Shown: in pieces, positions 55,527 to 64,000 of the stretch | How the letters are laid out: each line of letters starts with the position of its first letter | Numbering within the stretch: position 1 is the first letter of the stretch | Assembly: GCF_028583425.1 (NCBI RefSeq) | Contig: NC_072793.1 | Location: 60,641,028 to 60,705,027, forward strand | Direction of reading: 5' to 3' | Origin: Eublepharis macularius | Lineage: Eukaryota; Chordata; Lepidosauria; Squamata; Eublepharidae | Length of the DNA stretch: 64,000 nt | Position numbers and translations under genes: made by a program | The notes under the pieces: generated by a model | The model's database searches: none | The model's input: the letters and a program-made list of their open reading frames with translations, nothing else | Told to the model about the DNA's origin: nothing

Positions 55527-55755
55527 CAGGGCTTTTTTTCTGGGAAAAGAGGTGGTGGAACTCAGTGGGTTGCCCTCAGAGAAAATGGTCACATGGCTGG
55601 TGGCCCCGCCCCCTGATCTCCAGACAGAGGGGAGTTTAGATTGCCCTCTGCGCCACATGGCGCGGAGGGCAATCGAAATCGAGATCAGGGGGCGGGGCCA
55701 CCAGCCATGTGACCATTTTCAAGAGGTTCCGGAACTCCGTTCCACCACGTTCCTG
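55527..55755. mobile_element. hAT-type MITE with a perfect 40-bp hairpin
   Basis: The left end CAGGGCTTTTTTTCTGGG matches the MITE at 33129. The right part has GGTTCCGGAACTCCGTTCCA and stops at GTTCCTG, lacking the usual T-run terminus, so the right end is truncated and no duplication is found. Inside, 55581-55620 and 55681-55720 are exact reverse complements over 40 bases, with an inner pair ATTGCCCTC/GAGGGCAAT. Confidence 0.8.
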
Positions 55756-58700
55756 AATAATGAAGATAATCCTTAGATCTTTGAACTCATCCTTTGATAT
55801 AAAGCATAAGCATCTAGGTTTCTTCCTTCCAGCACTGCAAGTCCAATTTTTTCACAGAGAAAATTAAACTCAGGATTTGTGCAACTGAACCCATTTGTCC
55901 CTTGATAAATTTAAAAGAAACAGGGAGATGAGCTTGTAAAGTAGGATGACTTTGGGTTCCTGCAAAAGTAAGCTTTAGCTCCAAAACAACCAATGTAATT
56001 GACAACAGATGCAAATGACACTGAACAAACTGACCAGGAGGGGCAAGGCAAAACAACGGACAGTTCAAAGCATGTCTGAAACAGTTGCATAAAACCTTCT
56101 TGCTCTTTAATGAGGAAGAAAATTCTTCATGAAAAAGATAAGGAAGCAGAGAAAAAACAGATGAACATCCCGAGATGCTGTATGGCGTGTGCCACTTCTT
56201 TGCATGAACATTTGTAATAGATCATGTGAAAAGTTGACACATGGAGGAAACAGCAACTCAAGTGCTCAATACCAAAAGCAAGACAACTGTGGATTGATAT
56301 TAAAACTCTTATAACCTTTTTTACAATAAGTAATAGTAGTTCTATATGTGGTAGGACAAAAACCACAATTAATAAAGATAAATGTTTCTCTTGAGCTTCA
56401 CAGGATGTGGCAGAGGATATATTGCCTCACCCACAACACTAGTTTGCCCCATCTAAGAATGTTCTGAAACACAAGCTTTTAAATTTCTGGTGTGACATGA
56501 GAATGAGAGCTCGTTTTTAGAATAAGAATGTTTCGGGCTTCAAAAACGAATTCAGGACAAATGATGCTCCCTAAATGGATAGCAGTCCAAAGTCCACATA
56601 TCCTAGCCTGTCCAGCTCTGCCAAAGAAACTCTCCAATATCACATTTGAAAAAAAACCCTCTATAGCTATATGCCTAAAGCACAGTATCACATGTGAAGA
56701 CGATAGAGAAACTGAAAGCAGAAATAATCAAATTTTTCACCGTATGGGCCAGACCCTCCACAATCAGCCCAGTTGGTGAGTGGACTTATTTCTTTTAATA
56801 CTTCCTACTCCTTTATAGGTACTTTCTTGAACTCATCGTGAGCAAATGGTTATAAGTGGTTAAAAGGCAGATTTTTACTCCCAAGCTCCCTGTGATAACC
56901 AAGAGCAATGGTGTGTTATTAACATCCTAAGTTCTTATACCACACTTACCTAACAGCATTTATAATGAATTTTCTTCATAAATTTATTCATAAATCTTTC
57001 TTTACATAAGAACACAACAGCAGTTATGCAGGATCAGGCCAATGGTCCATTTGCAGTGCAATCCTATGCAGTTGTTCCAAATGCCCTACAAACATGGCAT
57101 GGGGCCATAGCATCTCCCTGTTGTTGCTTCCTCTTTACAACAACCGATATGTTTACATATCATTCTTAAGGAAGATGTTCAATACAAGGCAGTAAAAGCT
57201 GCTGAAACAGAAAATAATGGCTCTTACTCAGTTTTTTATGTCTGACACTAAGAATTCATAACAACTAAAATACATGAAGGGCTGGAGGCGGGATTATGGA
57301 CATTTCTGTTCGTTCAGGGAAATGCAGGGATTTTTCATTCATTTTATCAAAGCTCCACCTGGAAATTCACCCCTACCTAATTATAGTTCTGTTCACCAGC
57401 TACAAGCTCAGCAGTATAACCCACATTATAGAACCTTCTTAACATTCTGCAGGATCTGATCTGATTCTCAGAAAACCTGAATGTGAAATTTATAAACCAG
57501 TAGCGCTGCACAAACAGAGAATATCAAGATACACAAATTAGCACAAAGAAATATAATTGTGAATGCTTACTAAAGAGCAAATCTAATCTACCAATCATCT
57601 TTGCCAAGCTCCTGCAAAAAGGCATCAGCCTTTTGGCAAGGATGCCATTTCAAGAGTAGAACTCTACCTGGATATTATTTGGATATGTGACTGCTTCGAG
57701 GAAGATAACGAAACAGGGCAACAGAACGAACTGGGTGACCAATACAGTCACATGTGATTTCCGGGCTCCACTATTCAGCTGCAGATTATCTCACAGCAAC
57801 TTGGGACTCTGATTGGACTTATGAAAAGGAATTACAAGTGAATGGTGTTTTTGTATGTCCAGAGTTGCTTGTGAATTTTGGATAATGATTCTGAAGGGAA
57901 TGGTGTAATACTTGATTGATTATTTATTATAAATTTTGAATATTTATTATAAATTATGGATTTGTGAAATAGATGTGTTAATAGGATCAAGCAGTAGCAC
58001 CTTCCAGTCATGAAATGGTATACAGTAAGTGTATTAACGGGTAATTGACATGTGAATGTTTTATTGTATTAGTGGGGATTGTGTCTTGGAGGCTGCTTTA
58101 TCTTAGTACCCTTTGTGATTATTTGCCCATCTCAAATGTAAATAACTCATTTATTCAGGAAACCCCATTGGGAATTCACAACAATCAAATATCCAGAAGC
58201 ATGAATTTATACCTAGGGAATTAAGTGTTTCAAATGCATTAAGTGCTTTATCATTAGCATTCACATAGACTATTTTTAAAAGAACTCCGGAGCTACTGGA
58301 AACTCTTTAGTCAAAACCATCTCCCAAGTGGGTCTGGTTGGAGCCTTCATGACTTAAATTGGTATCCTTGAAAGAGCTGCCCACCTTGTATTTCAGCACC
58401 AGGTAGGCAAGTTTGCTCTTAACAATGGCAACTGTGTGAATGGTGTGGACACCTGTGGGGAAAGTGTTTTAGCCTAAATCCAGCAGTTTAAAGTACTTTC
58501 AAACCTCAGTATGAAGTTAATGGATTAGCTATTTTGATAAAAGGAACTTTCATAGGATATCATTGACCTGGGAGTGAGAGAGGATGTTTTATACAGTGCT
58601 TTGGAATAAAAGTTAATCAAGTTGCTCCATGTTTTTAGAAATGAAAAATTCTTCAGTTCCAGGTAGGATTGCCACACTTTCCTGACTTATTTATTTAAAA

Positions 58701-58850
58701 GATTCATATGTCACTGCTCTATCATTTTGGTCTTCAAGACATCTTACAAAAGTATGTAAATGAAGTTGTCAGTCTTAGCCAAATCTGACTTCTTTTTACA
58801 GACAGCTTGACTTGATGTCACTTAAAATCCTCACAGGTGGGGGTTTAATA
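55756..58850. other. Unannotated spacer, 3.1 kb
   Basis: Near 57003-57055, ACATAAGAACACAACAGCAG and GGATCAGGCCAATGGTCCAT look like a minus-strand CR1-type 3' scrap. Near 58685-58760 there is a possible LINE or SINE tail. No gene recognised. Confidence 0.45.
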
Positions 58851-59045
58851 AATACATAAAGCTGCCTTATACTGTGACAGTCCATTGGTTCCACTAGCAT
58901 AGTATCACTGTTGACTCTACAGGTTCTTCAGCAGAAAAGACCTTTCTCAGCACCTGCTACAGTGGTCCTTTGCCAGGAACTGCCAAGAACTGAACCGGAC
59001 ACGTTCTGCATTCAAAGCAGGTGCTCTATCATTGAGCCAAGTTTC
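58851..59045 (-). mobile_element. tRNA-derived SINE, second family, full head
   Basis: On the minus strand the head reads CTTGGCTCAATGATAGAGCA (A box), CTGCTTTGAATGCAGAACG, then CCGGTTCAGTTCTTGG (B box). The tail side is GTATAAGGCAGCTTTATGTA. The tRNA-like half is well kept. Same family as 32966-33118. Confidence 0.75.
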
Positions 59046-59620
59046 TCAGAACTTTTTGCAGGCATATGTTCCCAGGCATACATTGCAGGCATACCATTCT
59101 CTCCTGCCTGCATTCTTGATGTAACTTCAATGCACAACCCAAAGGACAACACTGAGACATAATTAAGCATCAGAAATGCAGCAATTCGGTGTACTACTGG
59201 AGATCCAAGTTCCTTGATCCAAGCAGCCTGTTAACTGTATGTGCAAATGCAAACTTGCATGCTCTGGAGACAAGGAAGACTGTGAATGATGCGAGTCCAA
59301 AACGTTTCACCCTCTCTTTTCATCCAATCAGGCTGCTCTTTGCTGAAACACAACTGGTGATTTGATACAATTTGAATCTACAACTCATTAACCATATTTT
59401 GTTGCTGGAAAAAAAGGACAATTAAGCTAAACATTGCTGAGCTGAACACCAGTGTTGTTACAAAGGAGACTTTTAGCACTCTTCTTCTTTTGGTCTTGTC
59501 CTAATTTGCAGTACATATGCTCTACTTCCACATCTCACTTTTTCATATTAAAAACACTTTGCTGAGATCAAAAATGCAGAAAAATGTAATGAAGGCATCA
59601 GCCTTTCATGAGAGTGGCTA
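59046..59620. other. Unannotated spacer
   Basis: Nothing recognised. Confidence 0.5.
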
Positions 59621-59844
59621 CCAGCTTGATGCAGTGGTCAAAGTGTTAGACTAGGGTCTAGGAGAATCAGGCTCAAATCCCCACTCTGCCATGATGCTAG
59701 GTGGCCTTAGGCCAGTCACACACTCTTATCCTAGATTTCCTCACAGGGTTGTTTGCAAAGGTAACATGGAGGAGGAGAAAGCCATGTGCACTGACCTGAA
59801 CTCTTTGGGGAAAAGGTGGGATGCAATGTACTAAATAAATAAAT
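59621..59844 (+). mobile_element. tRNA-derived SINE (Sauria-type)
   Basis: CCAGCTTGATGCAGTGGTCA (A-box region), GGCTCAAATCCCCACTCTGC (B-box region), GGCCTTAGGCCAGTCACACA, TTCCTCACAGGGTTG and a CTAAATAAATAAAT tail follow in the same order as in 45631-45862. Confidence 0.82.
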
Positions 59845-60469
59845 TCAGTGTCCCTTCAGTGGCACCAGGCAACGTTCATGGGGTGCCTTAACCTTTGGTA
59901 ATTCACCATCTTTCTTCATGCTAGCTACCATCTACTTAGCAGGAAAGAGAGAAAGCCTTAATGGTTCATGTCTTTAGCAGCAGCCGCCTCCATAGACCAT
60001 AAACAGGTCCCAAACACAAGAATCCTTCCCATCTCTCCTATCCTTTCATATGCTCTGAGGATGACCACCACATTAGAAACCAAAGCCACATGGTTTATAA
60101 ATACAAGGTTAGGTGAGTTCTTTTGTAATAGTGCATGTTTAATGCTGTATCACTGCCTCTGCATATATTATGAACAGTAATTTACGGATGTGACAATGCT
60201 GTACAGGCCTACATGGTGTTCACTTTGTGCAGTGAGATGTGTCCATATTGTACAAACGTAAATCCATTTTGAAATGTGCTTGATGGTTATCATTATCAAT
60301 ACAGAGGTAGGCCACCATAGACAAGGTTATTTCAGGACAAGACTGAAAAAGAAATGGCCAAATCCATTCTCACAATGGATTCAAAAGAGGCAATTCCCTA
60401 TAAATGTACTGTAAATGGAATCTTAAAACTCCCTGAACTTCTGACAAGAACAAAAGGAAATTCTATCCC
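59845..60469. other. Unannotated spacer
   Basis: Nothing recognised. Confidence 0.5.
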
Positions 60470-60707
60470 GTTTCCTACCTAGAATGAATGTGTCCAGGGA
60501 AATGAGTGCTACAAGAAAAAAGACCAGAAAAAGGCCTGGTCTAATATTGCTGATAGGATTGCACAGCTCGTCTCACTTGTGTTCCTTGAAGTCTGGGGCA
60601 AATATATCATTGGCGGAATAAGTAAATATAATCCAGAGTCAGAGTGCTCCTGGTCTTTTTTCTTGTAGCACTCATTTCCTTGGACACATTCATTCTAGGT
60701 AGGAAAC
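60470..60707. repeat. Foldback: 58-bp arms, 57/58 identical
   Basis: 60470-60527 and 60650-60707 are reverse complements differing at a single base; the arms start GTTTCCTACCTAGAATGAAT and end GAAAAAAGACCAG. The loop is 122 bases of unique-looking sequence. No terminal CAGGG or TAGGG signature and no clear flanking duplication was found. It is either a young foldback MITE or a local inverted duplication. Confidence 0.85.
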
Positions 60708-62694
60708 TGGATGCTCCTATGAAAACAGAGTGTGAGAAATAAAGATAGTCTCATTTATAAACTAATAGAGAGCTTAAGTACCTTGGGCAAGATTCTCTAT
60801 TGATGTTATAAGGAACCAGATGTTATAAGGGAAACGTGGGGTCTCCAATCCCGTGGGGTCTCCGATTACAGATAGTGAACAAACCAGGTATAAAGACTGT
60901 AACACATGTTGAACTGTAGAAAAGCTGCATAAATGATTGTATAATGATGGTGCCTACTCAGCTGGCCTTGCCTTCCTACAGGATGTTGTTTAAACATTGC
61001 TTCCCTCTCATACCATATGCTGATTATGGATATAAAATGGCGCGCGTGCACACACACACAAATCAGTCCAGAGAAGCATCCTGACTTCTTCCAGTTATGT
61101 TCTGCGTGTGGTAGGCAAACTTCACATGTTCTTACTCTGTACTCTAGTTAACAATATTTTATGTGGAACACTTTAGCCAAGAGGAAGCATTAGTTGAGCC
61201 ATTTGTCTTGCTGTGCTCCAGGCTCAGAGCTCCCTTTGTGTCTATTAGTTTTGTCTCTGATAGGGAGCGGCAATGAAATTCAGCTGCTAAGGTCTTAGGG
61301 AATTTCCTTTTGTGACTGTAGCTATCTTCTCTATACTCGGACTCTATTACGAATGCAATAACAAATCCAAAATGTGAACTTTGTCAAGCCACGGCCTATG
61401 GCCTGCTTCTAAAAATGTTCTTCTTATCAGGCTTCAACATGGCAACTGCTGATGTGTGACTGAGCTAGAGTAGCTGCCCTCTGACTTTCTCTATTAATTT
61501 AATTTGTTTTTTTCTGCTTGCTGGAGGAAAGCCACTTCTATACAAACATACCCCCCCCCCAACGCGCACACACAAATAAAATACAGTTGCACTGAAACTT
61601 TGTTGATGGTAGTCAACTTTCTTCCATGATTGCCAAACTCTGCCTTTTGGTTATCTTTTTCCCCCCTGAAATGCAGGAACATCCTCTTGCTAGGAGGGAT
61701 GTTATTTTGTCTGTTTCTTTATGCTGTTTTGTGTGCCATTTCATTTGGAAAATATTCTTTGTTAGGGCTGATGAGGTCCAAAGTCCAAGAGGCTGCCAGT
61801 TCCTAGCTGAATTCGCTTCCATGCTGTACTTTAGGCTTGGTATAGCTCCTTCTTTCTCTGAAAATCAGTGATGCTTAAAAGGAGTCTTCTTTTCTTTTAC
61901 TCCAGTTGCCAGTGAATATTATTGCAATCTGAGCCTCCCCTCCCCAAACAGAATGAATGTTTGCGTACAATTATTCTTTTTTAGAAATCAACCCATTTCT
62001 CTGAAAGTATTAAAGATTTCTAATTGAACAATATTTAAATTGATTCAGTTTGTTTGAATCAGTCATTACAGCTTTTGCTCTTTCTTTGTGTACACACATG
62101 TACAGATGTACAGGCTCCCTTCCCTTGACCTGGGAGAGGTTAGCTTCTCCATGTTCCTATGGAGAAGTAACGGTGTGCCACCAGAGGACTATCTATGAAC
62201 AATTGTACCCTCTGAGAAAATATCAACCATCTGTTCTGAGCCATTAACCTAACAAAGGCATGGTCAGCCAACAGTTGCAGTAATACTATTACAGATCACA
62301 ACCAGGCATGAGCTCCTGAGAAAACACACCCAGTAGGGGACAATAATAATATCTCAAGTATAAAAGAAAGAAATAGAGACAGAGAAGCAGTGTGTGAAAA
62401 AAGAGACCATCAAGAAAAGGAAAACAGATTACAGAAATACGTTTTCACTTCAATGGGGTTCAAATAAGTTTGAAACTGTCCTGTGGCACAAAAGAACTCC
62501 TTTGAAACTTCCTGATTCAAATTTAACTGTGAGGAGTGTGAGAATATATTTTATAAACCTAAAAAAACACAACTTCCATTGCTCTAAATAGTGGGTGAGT
62601 GTTTGTCCTCTGCTGATAACATTGCTATTGTTATTATGAAGTGTTAAAAAGGAATGGCAAAAATGTTATCAAATGCACTGTCTTTTTTTGCAGT
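60708..62694. other. Unannotated spacer
   Basis: It includes a short CA repeat near 61047-61060 and a poly-C run near 61550-61560. No gene recognised. Confidence 0.5.
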
Positions 62695-64000
62695 TTGTGT
62701 GTGTGTTATGTCATGTGCTGTCAAGTCACCTCCAACCTATGGCGACCCTAAGAATGAAAGACTTCCAAAGCATCCTATCATTAACAGACTTGCTCAGATC
62801 CTGCAAACTGGAGGACATGGAGGACATGGCTTCCTTTATTGAGTCAAGCCATCTTGTTTTAGGTCTTCCTCTTTTTCTACTGCCTTCCTCTTCTCCTAGC
62901 ATTATTGACTTTTTCCAGAGAATCTTGTCTTCTCATGATGTGACCAAAGTATGATAGCCTTAGTCTTGTCATTTTAGCTTCTAGGGAGAATTCAGGCTTG
63001 ATTTGATCTAGTACCCACATATTTGTCTTTTTGGCTGTCCATGGTATCTGCAAAACTCTCCTCCAGCACCACATTTCAAATGAATCAATTTTCTTCCTGT
63101 CCAACCCTCACATCCATACATGGCAAAGGGGAATACTATAGTTTGGATTATCTTGATCTTAGTTCCCAGAGAGACATCCTTTATCTTTAAGGATTTTATC
63201 TTGCTCCTTCACAGCTGCTTTTCCAAGTCTCAATCTGATTTCTTCATTGCAGTCTCCCTTTTTGTTGATAATTGAGCCAAGGAATAGAAAATCTTGGACA
63301 ATTTCAATTTCCTCATTGTCAACTTTAAAATTGTGTAATTCCTCAGTAGTCATTACTTTTATCTTCTTGATGTTTAGCTGTAATCCTGCTTTGGCGCTTT
63401 CTCCTTTAACCTTCATCAGTAGTCGTTTCAAGTCTTCACTATTTTCTGCTAGTAGTGGGGTGTCATCTGCGTATCTCAAATTGTTAATGTTCCTTCCACC
63501 AATTTTCATACCACCTTCTTCTGGATCTAATCCAGCTTTCCTCATGATATACTCTGCATAGAGGTTGAACAGGTAGGGAGATAATATGCATCCTTGTCTG
63601 ACACCCTTGCCAACTGGAAACCATTCTGCTTCCCCATATTCTGTCCTGACAAAACCCTCATGTCCAAAGTACAGGTTGCGCATCAAAACAATCAGATGCT
63701 GTGGCATCTCCATTTCTTTTAAGACTCTCCATAGCTTTTTATGATCCATACAGTCAAAAGCTTTGATGTAATCTAGAAAACACAGGCTAATTTTCTTCTG
63801 AAATTCCCTGGTATGTTCCATTAGCCATCGTAAATTTGCAATGAGATCTCTGGTGCCTCTTCCTTTTCTGAATCCAGCTTGAACATCTGGGATTTCTCGT
63901 TCCATACATGGTAAGGGTCTTTGCTGTCGAATTTTGAGTATCACTTTGTTTGTATGGGAAATTAACGTGATAGTCCAATAGTTGCTGCACTCTGGCACAC
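62695..64000 (-). mobile_element. Bov-B (RTE) LINE, continues beyond the window
   Basis: On the minus strand the element enters at 64000, covers the reverse transcriptase and C-terminal region, and ends near 62695 with the phrase GGGTCGCCATAGGTTGGAGG and TGACTTGACAGCACATGACA, the usual Bov-B 3' end. Bov-B is abundant in squamates and is a known case of horizontal transfer between squamates and ruminants. This copy has at least one frameshift near 63160. Confidence 0.92.
63159..63998 (-). pseudogene. Bov-B reverse transcriptase, disrupted downstream
   Basis: A 279-residue frame carries the core of an RTE-clade reverse transcriptase: DVQAGFRKGRGTRDLIANL at 38-56, motif A FLDYIKAFD with aspartate 76, motif B GVRQGCILSP at 132-141 and motif C YADD at 176-179. 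Near 63160 the frame is lost by a frameshift. The downstream part continues in another frame at 62877-63104 with SFEMWCWRRVLQIPWTAK and LSYFGHIMRRQDSLEK, the conserved C-terminal block. The catalytic residues are all present, but the product would be truncated. The N-terminal endonuclease is outside the window. Confidence 0.88.

Noticed and set aside
58851..59045. Possible tRNA gene on the minus strand
   Set aside because: A- and B-box-like sequence and an anticodon-arm-like stretch are present, but acceptor and other stems do not close and a SINE body with a typical tail follows.
60470..60707. microRNA precursor
   Set aside because: The 58-bp nearly perfect stem with a 122-base loop is unlike a normal miRNA hairpin; a foldback or inverted duplication fits better.

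Overview
The window looks like intergenic, repeat-rich DNA from a squamate reptile, probably a lizard or gecko. I found no convincing host protein-coding exon, no true tRNA or rRNA gene and no CRISPR array. The organism call rests on the mix of transposable elements: a Bov-B (RTE) LINE, CR1, L2 and L1 LINEs, several tRNA-derived SINEs of the Sauria type, a Penelope-like element, a Helitron and many non-autonomous hAT-type DNA transposons. Bov-B together with Sauria-type SINEs and CR1, L2 and L1 in one locus is typical of squamates. The exact species cannot be read from the sequence.

Layout. 1-1.1 kb: decayed 3' half of an L1 ORF2 with its 3' UTR and poly-A. 1.6-2.9 kb: a hAT-type element whose middle is an array of palindromic units. 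3.26-5.88 kb: a 2.6 kb foldback hAT-type element with a perfect 8-bp target duplication. 7.05-7.3 kb: a truncated L1 tail with intact target duplication. 8.9-13.2 kb: more hAT relatives, SINEs and a composite repeat that recurs at 45.4-46.0 kb. 16.6-19.5 kb: a three-level nest of DNA transposons. 19.5-30.7 kb: mostly featureless, with an inverted SINE pair and a foldback element at 26.9 kb. 31.95-32.2 kb: a palindromic Penelope-like insertion with hammerhead-ribozyme-like cores. 33-38.4 kb: a 167-bp hAT MITE, an old CR1 and a nearly full-length but broken L2. 39.0-40.3 kb: Helitron. 45.4-47.8 kb: composite repeat, MITE and a CR1 with an uninterrupted reverse-transcriptase frame. 48.7-53.9 kb: hAT relative, SINE, a probable solo LTR and MITEs. 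55.5-55.8 and 60.5-60.7 kb: near-perfect hairpins. 62.7-64 kb: Bov-B, running off the window end.

The elements do not form an operon or pathway. The biology is that of a transposon graveyard with some recent activity. Autonomous LINE remnants (CR1, Bov-B, L2, L1) could have supplied the machinery for the SINEs. Non-autonomous hATs with different terminal repeats imply transposases encoded elsewhere in the genome. The most notable observations are the nested hAT structure with matching 8-bp duplications at each readable level, the palindromic array inside a hAT, the Penelope palindrome, the open CR1 frame, the two co-linear composite repeats and the 58-bp foldback at 60.5 kb. All family names are from recognition of motifs and termini; no database search was run.
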